Translations under genes and position numbers: made by a program
Assembly: GCA_028289285.1 (NCBI GenBank)
Contig: JANQRF010000003.1
Coordinates: 1-64,000 of the forward strand
Origin: Alphaproteobacteria bacterium
GTDB lineage: Bacteria; Pseudomonadota; Alphaproteobacteria; Micavibrionales; Micavibrionaceae
Direction: 5' to 3'
Length of the DNA stretch: 64,000 nt
Shown: positions 26,522 through 34,015 of the stretch, one piece after another
Layout of the letters: each line of letters starts with the position of its first letter
Position numbering within the stretch: position 1 is the first letter of the stretch
The notes under the pieces: model-generated
What the model saw: only the letters and a program-made list of their open reading frames with translations
The model's database searches: none
What the model was told of the DNA's origin: nothing

Positions 26522-28846
26522 TTATGCTGCGCTTTCCGGGAAGGTGAGTGTAAAAGTCGATCCCTTGCTTTCCGCGCTTTCCAGCCTGACATCCCCGCCA
26601 TGAAGCTGCATGATATTGTGCACAATCGACAGGCCAAGCCCGGCACTTTTATTTTGATTTGAAAGTGTAGCATTTTCATCCCCGCCAGGCTCTGAGACAC
26701 CGCGTTCAAATGGCTCAAAAATACGCTTTTGTTCCTCTTCAGGCACGCCCGGACCGGTATCGCTGATACTGATTTCAAGCGTGCCCGTCTCTTTGCTGCG
26801 TTTTGCCGATAAGGTCACTGTCCCGCCCAGAGGCGTGTGATGAATGGCATTACGGATCAGGTTCAAAAGCGCTTGTTTGATACGCTTTGGATCGGCCTTG
26901 AGCGTGCCGATATTTTTAGGGCATTTGAGCGCTGTGCTCAGCCCGTGCTTGCCGGCCCAGTCTTGCGTGATTTCATGCAGCCCCTGCAGCATGTCATATA
27001 GTTTCATCTCTTCGCGCTGGATCTCCATATAACCAGCCTCAAAGGACGCCAGATCTAAAATGTCATCGATGAGACCGACAAGCCGTGCGCCTGCTTCCTG
27101 AATGCCTTCTGTATATTCTTTTTGCTTGGTATTGAGCTCTCCGAAATACTGATTATCGAGGATTTCCGCAAAGCCCATAATCGAGCTGAGCGGCGTGCGC
27201 AGCTGGTAGGAGACATTGGCCAGGAAGTCGGTTTTCAGCTGCTCGGCGGCTTCCAGCGCAACATTTTTCTCCCGCAACGCCTGCTCGACCTGCACGCTGT
27301 CCGTGACATCGGAATAAGAGACTAAAACGCCGCCATCGGGCAGAGGCACGCTGGTATAATCCATCAGGCTGCCGTCGCTGCGGGTAAGCCGCCCGTCCTG
27401 GATCCGCCGCTCCAGCCCGTGCGCAATAAGTTCGTCTTGTGTTGCAGAGCCTTTGGGCAAAGCCTGCAGCATTTTTGCGGCGATTTGTGCAATATGCGGC
27501 GCTGGCTCGACCTCATCCGGGCTTAATCCCCACATCTCCGTAAAGGCCGGATTCCAGAGCCGAAGGCGCCCGTCCCCGCCATACACGGCCACCCCTTCGG
27601 CCAGATTATCAAGCGTTTCACGCTGCACGGCGATCAGTGTGTTATAGGAGGATTCAAGATTAAGACGGCTGGTGACATCTTCGAATATCATCATCAGCCC
27701 GCCCATCGGGTGCGGGATGACCATCATGCGTAAGGCACTTGAATCCGGCAGATAGAGCATATCTTCATACGGGTCGATCAGCCGGGTGAACATATCCAGC
27801 CAGTCCTGCTTATAGGCTTTAAAGTCGGCCTGTTCAGGCAGGCGGCGGTTCTCGCGTAATTTTTCAAGCACATCGCCGAGTTTGGGTTTTTGGTTGAGCC
27901 AGCTTTCCTCCAGTTCCCAGAGTGCAGCATAAGCCGCATTAAAAAACTCAAGCTGCTCGTCCTGGCCGAATAGCGCAATCGCAGCATTGAGATGTTCCAA
28001 TAAAGCTTTATGGGCGGTCAAATTGCGGGTGAGGTCTTTTTCAAGCTCTTCTTCCCGGCTGATATCCTGCGCGAGCCCGACGCTTTGCGCGGCGCCGGGC
28101 AGCGGGCCTTCCTGGATTAACATGCGCCTGCGCTTGCCGCCTGCAATAATCGTGGCTTGAGCGTTTTGCGGACGCCCTGAATCCATGGCTTTTGCGGCTA
28201 AATCCCGGGGGTTATAACTATCCTGCGCGGTTGGGGTGAGTTCTTTTTGCTGCACAATTGCTTCCGCCGGGGAGGCTCCGACAAACCGTCCGTAAGCCTG
28301 ATTACACCAGCTGAGATTTCCATCACCACCGCGAATCCAGACCGGCAAAGGCAGGCTGTCCAAAGTGGCCTGCAGGCGTTTGAGTTCAGCTGCGGCTTCA
28401 TCATGGGCGCGCTGTAAATTTTGCTGCGCATCGCGTTCATGCGTTACATCTTCTGCCCACAGGATGATAAAGCTGTCATCACCGCTCAAGGCCTTTCCAC
28501 GCGATCCGGAGAGTTTAAGAATGCCGCCGGAATTGCTGCAGGTAGCTATCATGGTAAAGGCTTTATTGCCCTCTTCCAGCCGCAGCATCATGCCTTCCAG
28601 CGCCGCCGCATCGGAAGGGTCCAGAGCACCCTGAATATCATGGATATTCTGAATACGTGTCAGGCCGAGCAAGCTCAAAAACCCCTCGCTATAGACCGCC
28701 GATCCGTCTCCGGCAAAGCCGCAATATTCCCCTGGCACAGCCGCCAGAAAAGCTTCCAGCCGGGCTTTTTCCGCGCGCAGCATATCCGTGCCCGTAACGG
28801 GCCCAAGAAGGCTTTCCAGGAAGGATGGTTTTGGCTGCGCGCTCAT
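26522..28846 (-). CDS. divL: DivL-like PAS kinase with Tyr at the phospho-acceptor site
   Basis: The 774-residue soluble protein has several PAS domains (about 30-150, 160-270, 285-400, 400-510), a dimerisation helix and a C-terminal ATPase with N box (NLIRNAIHHTP), G1 (SDTGPGVPEEE) and G2 (GLGLSI). The H box reads NVSYQLRTPLSSI, with Tyr547 where histidine kinases have His. The same replacement defines Caulobacter DivL (Tyr550), a tyrosine pseudo-kinase that controls CckA and hence CtrA. No N-terminal membrane segment is visible, unlike Caulobacter DivL. It is a lone minus-strand gene ending convergently with the secreted-protein gene. Confidence 0.88.
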   Translation of the reverse strand: MSAQPKPSFLESLLGPVTGTDMLRAEKARLEAFLAAVPGEYCGFAGDGSAVYSEGFLSLLGLTRIQNIHDIQGALDPSDAAALEGMMLRLEEGNKAFTMIATCSNSGGILKLSGSRGKALSGDDSFIILWAEDVTHERDAQQNLQRAHDEAAAELKRLQATLDSLPLPVWIRGGDGNLSWCNQAYGRFVGASPAEAIVQQKELTPTAQDSYNPRDLAAKAMDSGRPQNAQATIIAGGKRRRMLIQEGPLPGAAQSVGLAQDISREEELEKDLTRNLTAHKALLEHLNAAIALFGQDEQLEFFNAAYAALWELEESWLNQKPKLGDVLEKLRENRRLPEQADFKAYKQDWLDMFTRLIDPYEDMLYLPDSSALRMMVIPHPMGGLMMIFEDVTSRLNLESSYNTLIAVQRETLDNLAEGVAVYGGDGRLRLWNPAFTEMWGLSPDEVEPAPHIAQIAAKMLQALPKGSATQDELIAHGLERRIQDGRLTRSDGSLMDYTSVPLPDGGVLVSYSDVTDSVQVEQALREKNVALEAAEQLKTDFLANVSYQLRTPLSSIMGFAEILDNQYFGELNTKQKEYTEGIQEAGARLVGLIDDILDLASFEAGYMEIQREEMKLYDMLQGLHEITQDWAGKHGLSTALKCPKNIGTLKADPKRIKQALLNLIRNAIHHTPLGGTVTLSAKRSKETGTLEISISDTGPGVPEEEQKRIFEPFERGVSEPGGDENATLSNQNKSAGLGLSIVHNIMQLHGGDVRLESAESKGSTFTLTFPESAA

Positions 28847-28894
28847 GACTGTGCCAGTGTAGCTTTTTTAGGGGCGCCGGAAAAGCGTGCCTGC

Positions 28895-29734
28895 CTACAA
28901 AATGATTGTTCTTTGGCCGTGCAGGAAAATCCGCCGCTCGGCATATAGTTTGACGGCCCGGGCGAGGACAAGGCTTTCCGTGTCGCGCCCTTTTGCCTGC
29001 ATGCTTTCGGCGCTGTCGGCATGGGTGACTTCCTGTGTGCCTTGCGCGATGATCGGTCCTTCATCTAGATCGCGTGTGACGAAGTGGGCTGTGGCTCCGA
29101 TCATTTTCACCCCGCGCTCATAGGCTTGCGTGTAGGGTTTAGCGCCTTTAAATCCGGGCAGGAAGGAATGATGGATATTGATAATCCGCCCTTCATATGT
29201 GCTGCAAAACTCATTGGAAAGCACCTGCATATAGCGCGCCAGAACGATCAGCTCAGACTCCGTTTGCTGCATAATTGCTGCAATATTTTCTTCGGCTTTT
29301 GCCTTTGTCTCTTTGGTCACTGGAATATGATGAAAGGGCAGATCGTGGCTGTCTGCAAGCGCTTTCGCATCATCGTGATTGGAAATGATGCAGGTGATCT
29401 CCACAGGCAAATGCCCTGTCCGCCAGCGATAGAGAAGATCATTCAGGCAATGATCGAATTTAGAGACCAGCACCGCCATCCGTACAGGTTGAGACAAATC
29501 GCATATATGATGCTGCATTGTGAACTCTGCAGCAATTGCCTCAAACGCCGCTGCGAAGGGCTTTTCGTCCTTACCCTCTAAGGGCCGGAAGACAACCCGC
29601 ATAAAAAACTGCCCGGAGAGCGGATCAAAAAACTGGCTGGATTCCTCGATATTGCAGCCATTCTCCGCCAGGCACGCCGCTACCGCGGCGACAATCCCGG
29701 GCTGATCTTTGCAATTTAACCGTAAGACGAACAT
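28895..29734 (-). CDS. purU: Formyltetrahydrofolate deformylase
   Basis: The 279-residue enzyme has an N-terminal ACT domain (LRLNCKDQPGIVAAVAACLAENGCNI) and a C-terminal formyl transferase fold with the catalytic N-x-D region (IISNHDDAKALA), the HHSFLPGFKGAKPY loop and GATAHFVTRDLDEGPII. It hydrolyses 10-formyl-THF to formate and THF, supplying formate for purine synthesis and balancing one-carbon pools. It follows ahcY on the same strand with a 57-bp gap and shares the methyl-cycle theme. Confidence 0.95.
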   Translation of the reverse strand: MFVLRLNCKDQPGIVAAVAACLAENGCNIEESSQFFDPLSGQFFMRVVFRPLEGKDEKPFAAAFEAIAAEFTMQHHICDLSQPVRMAVLVSKFDHCLNDLLYRWRTGHLPVEITCIISNHDDAKALADSHDLPFHHIPVTKETKAKAEENIAAIMQQTESELIVLARYMQVLSNEFCSTYEGRIINIHHSFLPGFKGAKPYTQAYERGVKMIGATAHFVTRDLDEGPIIAQGTQEVTHADSAESMQAKGRDTESLVLARAVKLYAERRIFLHGQRTIIL

Positions 29735-29791
29735 ACGGAATTAGAGCATGAACTTACTATACTGTCATCCCCGCCTTATGTGGTCAGGAGT

Positions 29792-31102
29792 CTAATATCT
29801 ATAGCTATCGCTTTTAAACGGTCCTTCGGGGGAGACGCCGATATATTCGGCCTGGTCTTTGGTGAGCGTGGTGAGCATCACCCCGATTTTGTCCAGATGC
29901 AGGCGCGCGACCTTTTCATCCAGATGTTTCGGCAAGACATAGACCTTATTGCTATAGGCGCTGTGATTATTCCATAGCTCAATCTGGGCAAGCGTCTGGT
30001 TGGTGAAAGACGCGCTCATCACAAAGCTCGGATGACCGGTGGCGCAGCCCAGATTTACAAGCCGTCCCTCGGCCAGAAGGATGATTTTCTTGCCGTCAGG
30101 GAATTCAATCTCATCGACCTGCGGCTTGATATTCGTCCATTTCATATTGCGCAGACCTTCCGTGTCGATCTCGTTATCGAAATGGCCGATATTGCAGACA
30201 ATCGCATAATCTTTCATGTCCCGCATATGATCGACGGTGATAATGTCTTTGTTACCTGTGGCGGTGACGAAGATATCGGCGCGTTTTGCGGCCTCTTCCA
30301 TGGTCACAACTTCATACCCGTCCATCGCGGCCTGCAGGGCGCAGATTGGATCAATTTCAGTGACCATCACGCGCACGCCCTGGGATTTGAGAGACTCGGC
30401 GGAGCCTTTTCCAACATCGCCGTATCCGGCCACCACAGCGGTTTTTCCGGCAAGCATCACGTCGGTCGCCCGGCGGATCGAATCCACGAGGCTTTCGCGG
30501 CAGCCATATTTATTGTCGAACTTGGATTTGGTAACGGAATCATTGACGTTAATAGCGGGACAGAGTAACTCACCCTTCTTTTCCATGTCATAGAGGCGCA
30601 GCACGCCGGTCGTGGTTTCTTCTGAAATCCCGCGGATATCCTTGAAATAGTCCGGATATTTATCATGCATGATAACCGTCAGGTCCCCACCATCATCGAG
30701 GATCATGTTCGGCATCCAGCCATCGGGTCCGTGAATGGTTTGCTCGATGCACCAGTCATATTCTTCTTCGGTTTCGCCTTTCCAGGCAAAGACAGGCGTG
30801 CCGACAGCGGCAATGGCGGCTGCGGCATGATCCTGCGTCGAGAAGATATTGCACGAACTCCAGCGGACTTCTGCGCCCAAAGCCTGAAGCGTTTCGATCA
30901 GCACGGCGGTCTGGATCGTCATATGCAGGCAGCCCGCAATACGCGCACCTTTGAGCGGCTGTTCCTTGGCATATTCTGCGCGCGTGGCCATCAGACCCGG
31001 CATTTCAACTTCAGCCAGTTCAATCTCCTTGCGCCCCCATTCGGCAAGCGAAATATCGGCTACTTTGTAATCGTTCTCAACGGTTTGCGGATTGGCAGTC
31101 AT
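29792..31102 (-). CDS. ahcY: Adenosylhomocysteinase
   Basis: The 436-residue enzyme hydrolyses S-adenosylhomocysteine to homocysteine and adenosine, relieving product inhibition of methyltransferases. Visible signatures are [20 protein letters not shown], the [17 protein letters not shown] substrate region, the NAD-binding [13 protein letters not shown] and the C-terminal KSDSYRY. No SAH riboswitch was seen in the 78-bp upstream gap. In several alphaproteobacteria ahcY follows HPr and EIIA genes of the chvI-chvG-hprK locus; those are missing here. Confidence 0.97.
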   Translation of the reverse strand: MTANPQTVENDYKVADISLAEWGRKEIELAEVEMPGLMATRAEYAKEQPLKGARIAGCLHMTIQTAVLIETLQALGAEVRWSSCNIFSTQDHAAAAIAAVGTPVFAWKGETEEEYDWCIEQTIHGPDGWMPNMILDDGGDLTVIMHDKYPDYFKDIRGISEETTTGVLRLYDMEKKGELLCPAINVNDSVTKSKFDNKYGCRESLVDSIRRATDVMLAGKTAVVAGYGDVGKGSAESLKSQGVRVMVTEIDPICALQAAMDGYEVVTMEEAAKRADIFVTATGNKDIITVDHMRDMKDYAIVCNIGHFDNEIDTEGLRNMKWTNIKPQVDEIEFPDGKKIILLAEGRLVNLGCATGHPSFVMSASFTNQTLAQIELWNNHSAYSNKVYVLPKHLDEKVARLHLDKIGVMLTTLTKDQAEYIGVSPEGPFKSDSYRY

Positions 31103-31180
31103 GGAATGGCTCCTAAAGAGGGTTAAGGGTTTTTTTACGAAAGATACATATAGTGAAGTCTCTGGTTAAGGACAATAGCA

Positions 31181-31558
31181 ATGAAACATAATGACTTCAA
31201 CGATTCCGGGATTTTGCCGACATACACTTATAGGCCGAGCCCAATTGGCACGCGTGCCTGGCAGATTTTGAAATTCACCAAAGGCCTGGCCGATGAGGCC
31301 CAGCCAGTGGGCGAATATACGGTTTTAGATAAAGAGGAAGATCCGCTTTTGTCTGAAAAGAAAGTGATGAATGTGGTCTCTGCGCTCAATGGCCGCCAGA
31401 ACCTGATCCAGCTGGGCGAGGAAACAAAGTCCCGCCAGCTCTTTCACGTTTTGAATGACGGGCTGAACGGTGCCCCAATGCGGATCATGTTCACAAGCTA
31501 TGATGGGACGCAGGTCTCACAGGAAAACGCCCTCTTGCAAATGGAAAGGCCGAATTGA
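31181..31558 (+). CDS. Hypothetical protein, 125 aa
   Basis: A small soluble protein with no family I recognise. It has mixed alpha/beta character with an ALNGRQNLIQLGEETKSRQLFHVL segment near the middle. Codon usage fits the neighbours and the start ATG stands 12 nt after AAGG, so it is probably real. It is divergent from ahcY and its stop TGA overlaps the ATG of the next small frame (TGATG). Confidence 0.6.
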   Translation: MKHNDFNDSGILPTYTYRPSPIGTRAWQILKFTKGLADEAQPVGEYTVLDKEEDPLLSEKKVMNVVSALNGRQNLIQLGEETKSRQLFHVLNDGLNGAPMRIMFTSYDGTQVSQENALLQMERPN

Positions 31559-31686
31559 TGGGAAAGAATTTTAATCCAACAGATTTAGGACGTCTTGTCA
31601 GCGATGCTGCTTCCAAGAATGAACTTCCTGAGCGTGATTTCGGATACGTTTCAGCTGCAGATGAAATAAATCTTGATCATTCATAA
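31558..31686 (+). CDS. Small coupled ORF, 42 aa
   Basis: ATG 31558 overlaps the preceding stop codon in a TGATG junction, a usual arrangement for translational coupling. The peptide begins MGKNFNPTDLGRLVSDA and is hydrophilic, probably helical, with no signal or membrane segment. It ends 11 bp before the parS palindrome. No known family. Confidence 0.45.
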   Translation: MGKNFNPTDLGRLVSDAASKNELPERDFGYVSAADEINLDHS

Positions 31687-31697
31687 TGTTCCCAAAA

Positions 31698-31713
31698 TGT
31701 TCCACGTGGAACA
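31698..31713. promoter_or_regulatory. parS centromere site
   Basis: TGTTCCACGTGGAACA is a perfect 16-bp palindrome identical in form to the ParB-binding parS consensus conserved from Bacillus to Caulobacter. One more matching base pair pair on each side extends symmetry to 20 bp (31696-31715). It lies in an intergenic gap, and an additional AATGTTCC half-like word lies 11 bp upstream. It would nucleate ParB spreading for chromosome segregation. No parA or parB is in the window. Confidence 0.85.
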
Positions 31714-31745
31714 TTATCCGTAATCCAAAAGCAACACTATAATAT

Positions 31746-31774
31746 TTGACATAATATAATAATTGTATTATGTT
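31746..31774 (+). promoter_or_regulatory. TTGACATAAT promoter of the 143-aa unknown gene
   Basis: TTGACA at 31746-31751, a 17-nt AT-rich spacer and TATGTT at 31769-31774. The predicted start of transcription (about 31781) is only about 3 nt before ATG 31784, so the message would be nearly leaderless. Confidence 0.5.
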
Positions 31775-31783
31775 CTTTTTACT

Positions 31784-32215
31784 ATGGATTTGGAAGACAC
31801 ATTTGCACAAAAAGCTGCCGAACTTATGGATCAGGCGCCCTGGAAGTCCTTACGCGAGAGCGTTGAAGTGATAAACAAAGCATATCCGGGCTTGCTTCGC
31901 TTAGATCTCGATAAAGTCGATTTTCTTAACGGTGCAGTCTCTTTGAGAGTGACGCGCACAGACACAAATGACTGGCTCATCCTGCAAAGTGATATGGGAT
32001 ATGATCCGTCCATACGTCAAACACCCAGCAATAATACGATCTTTTTACCTAAAACTCTGAAAAGTTTTTGGGCGATTAGGTCTACAGGCGGCTTAAGTTC
32101 CTTTGATCCTGAAATGCCTTTTAAGACTGTTCTGGAAGATTTAATCCCTGATCTCGCCAACCGGTTTCAGGCTTCCTTACAGGCCGTTGGACAGGCCCCG
32201 GCTGCTACAGCTTAA
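31784..32215 (+). CDS. Unknown protein, 143 aa
   Basis: A soluble acidic protein beginning MDLEDTFAQKAAELMDQ with a helical N-terminus and a strand-rich middle (VSLRVTRTDTNDWLILQSDMGYDP). I do not recognise a family. ATG 31784 is chosen because the earlier in-frame TTG lies inside the predicted promoter. Its stop codon overlaps the duplicated rapZ tail (32212-32251) on the opposite strand. It belongs to the parS-linked orphan patch. Confidence 0.6.
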   Translation: MDLEDTFAQKAAELMDQAPWKSLRESVEVINKAYPGLLRLDLDKVDFLNGAVSLRVTRTDTNDWLILQSDMGYDPSIRQTPSNNTIFLPKTLKSFWAIRSTGGLSSFDPEMPFKTVLEDLIPDLANRFQASLQAVGQAPAATA

Positions 32216-32251
32216 CGCTCTAAGTCCCGGTGATGGGCGGTGGCGGGGAAA
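32212..32251 (-). repeat. Duplicated 3' end of rapZ
   Basis: This 40-bp stretch matches the last 40 bp of rapZ (33154-33193) at 37 positions, offset by exactly 942 bp, with 27 bp identical in one run. Read on the minus strand it encodes the same GFPATAHHRDLER-stop tail apart from the first residues. All three mismatches are synonymous third-codon changes (Asp, Leu, Arg). It is not attached to a gene. The two copies are direct repeats flanking the 273-aa gene. Confidence 0.85.
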
Positions 32252-32267
32252 CCGGTCTCAATAATTT

Positions 32268-33089
32268 TTAAGGTGCCTTTTGCGGCGGTAAATCGGAATC
32301 GCTTTCCGCCCATTTTATGAGAGCTTGTACGCACTTACTGACTTTATAATCCCCCATATCTTTGTCTATATAGGCTTTTTCAGGTCGGCGCGGTGTGCGG
32401 TGTACGGCGTCACTAAAAACATGCTGTCTTAAATAGCTTTGCCTTTCCAGCAATGATACGCGGTAAACAGGATAAGCATGCTTTACAGATTCTATCAGCC
32501 TGTATTGATCTGCTATAAACCGGGTTACATGATTATTATCAAATTTTATAATTTGTTCACTATGTGTGGCTTCGTGAAAAGCAGACCCGGCTATTTCCAT
32601 TCGTTCTATCTGGGTAAGGACAGTATCTGTTCTCCATAGTTTAAACGCTTCCTCGACTTTAAGCATAACATTATAGCTGGTCCCCTCTTCCCAAGTACGA
32701 ACACTTGCAACAGGATCAAAGTCATGTTTGCCGCTTTTGATTGCAGTCTTTTGGATTGAGATATTCCGGATATGCGGGGTTAAACCCAATATATCAAATG
32801 CTGCCAGGGTATATTCTCCCAAAAGGTCGATCGGTCCGGTTTGACTTTTTGACTCTCCTGCGGCTTCTGATGCCAGCCAGAAGGCACAAAAATCACCGGC
32901 TTTTTTATGATCATCCTCATACAGCGCCGCAGGATAGGGTACTGACAAGAGAAGGCCTCTTATCTCCTTGAGGCGCGCTTTGTAAGAATCTTCAGTCTCA
33001 TTTTCAGGCGCTTGGCAGAGCGCTTTCAGGGCGGCCAGATGCTCTTGCATTTCTGCATGGCTAAGATCTTGTATTGCGGGAGAGAACAT
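32268..33089 (-). CDS. Unknown protein with an HExxH motif
   Basis: The 273-residue protein has no signal peptide. Residues 170-180 read AFHEATHSEQI, a HExxH zinc-metallopeptidase-like motif (His172, Glu173, His176), preceded by a helix. A third ligand cannot be assigned; Glu178 or a downstream His or Glu is possible. The N-terminal 100 residues are helical. No known family recognised, and the motif may be coincidental. It is the only gene between the direct repeats of the rapZ tail and has its own TTGACATAAT promoter starting next to the rapZ stop codon. Confidence 0.68.
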   Translation of the reverse strand: MFSPAIQDLSHAEMQEHLAALKALCQAPENETEDSYKARLKEIRGLLLSVPYPAALYEDDHKKAGDFCAFWLASEAAGESKSQTGPIDLLGEYTLAAFDILGLTPHIRNISIQKTAIKSGKHDFDPVASVRTWEEGTSYNVMLKVEEAFKLWRTDTVLTQIERMEIAGSAFHEATHSEQIIKFDNNHVTRFIADQYRLIESVKHAYPVYRVSLLERQSYLRQHVFSDAVHRTPRRPEKAYIDKDMGDYKVSKCVQALIKWAESDSDLPPQKAP

Positions 33090-33120
33090 CTTTTATGACC
33101 TGTCATTTATAAAAAACAGC

Positions 33121-33149
33121 TTCTTAACAGAGTGTTTTCATTATGTCAA
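33121..33149 (-). promoter_or_regulatory. TTGACATAAT promoter of the HExxH gene
   Basis: On the minus strand TTGACA (33149-33144) is followed after 17 nt by a weak -10 TAAGAA (33126-33121). The box begins 4 bp after the rapZ stop codon. The 13-bp word TTTATTGACATAA is shared with the box upstream of the 271-aa gene at 48381-48393. Confidence 0.45.
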
Positions 33150-33153
33150 TAAA

Positions 33154-34008
33154 TTAGCGCTCCAAATCCCGGTGATGGGCGGTGGCGGGGAAATTCTGCG
33201 TTTTCAGCCAGCCTGACAGCAACTCTGCAATATAGACCGATCTGTGGTGTCCCCCGGTGCAGCCGACCGCGATGGTGAGATAGCTTTTGCCTTCTTTCGC
33301 ATAGCGGGGCAGGAGAGGCGTGAGCAGAGATTTGATGTTGCCGACAAAATCCTCAAAGTCCGGATCTTCATTGATATATTGCTGCACCTTTTCCTCCAGC
33401 CCGGTGAGGGGTTTGAGGTCGCTTTCCCAATGCGGGTTGCGCAAAAAGCGTGCATCAAAAATCATATCCGCTTCGCGCGGCAATCCATGTTTGAACCCGA
33501 AGGACATGACAGTCAGGGTCAGCGCCTCTGATGCATCTGTGTCAAAATGACCCCGCATGACCCGGCGCAGATCATGGATCGAGAGCTCCGTCGTATCGAT
33601 CAAAATATCGGCTGCATCCCGTAAAGGGTGGAGCAGGGTCATCTCCTTTTTAATCCCTGCACTGGCGGGCCGGTCCTTGGCCAAGGGGTGCGCCCGGCGC
33701 GTCAGATTGAACCGGTTCAGCAAAACCGCTTCATCAGCAATGAGCGTGATCAGGGTCGCATCATAGGCCCGGGAAAGCTCTAAAATCCGGTCAATATCAA
33801 AGCCGCGCGTGCGGGTATCAAAGCCGACCGCGACGGGCTTTTGATCCGGGTCACTCTCTGAGATTAGCTGATCCACCAGGTCGACCGGGAAGTTATCAAA
33901 GACTTCATAGCCCAGATCTTCAAGTGCATCTAAGGCGCTGGAGAGGCCCGCACCGGACAGTCCAGTGACAAATACGATACGATTAGGTCTATTATTTTTT
34001 GGTGTCAT
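33154..34008 (-). CDS. rapZ: RapZ family protein with altered Walker A
   Basis: The 284-residue protein has the RapZ N-terminal ATPase-like fold and C-terminal domain (KHGLPREADMIFDARFLRNPHW, AVGCTGGHHRSVYIAELL). RapZ proteins bind nucleotides and RNA, and in enterics regulate GlmZ turnover. The P-loop reads GLSGAGLSS: residue 22 is Leu where homologues have Lys or Arg, so nucleotide binding by this loop is doubtful. ATG 34008 has AGGTG just upstream, overlapping the chvG stop; an in-frame TTG at 34032 is less likely. The chvI-chvG-rapZ order is as in relatives, but hprK is missing. Confidence 0.93.
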   Translation of the reverse strand: MTPKNNRPNRIVFVTGLSGAGLSSALDALEDLGYEVFDNFPVDLVDQLISESDPDQKPVAVGFDTRTRGFDIDRILELSRAYDATLITLIADEAVLLNRFNLTRRAHPLAKDRPASAGIKKEMTLLHPLRDAADILIDTTELSIHDLRRVMRGHFDTDASEALTLTVMSFGFKHGLPREADMIFDARFLRNPHWESDLKPLTGLEEKVQQYINEDPDFEDFVGNIKSLLTPLLPRYAKEGKSYLTIAVGCTGGHHRSVYIAELLSGWLKTQNFPATAHHRDLER

Positions 34009-34015
34009 TTTCACC

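Noticed and set aside
31103..31180. Possible SAH riboswitch upstream of ahcY
   Set aside because: The gap is only 78 bp and shows no pseudoknot-like pairing or conserved SAH core.
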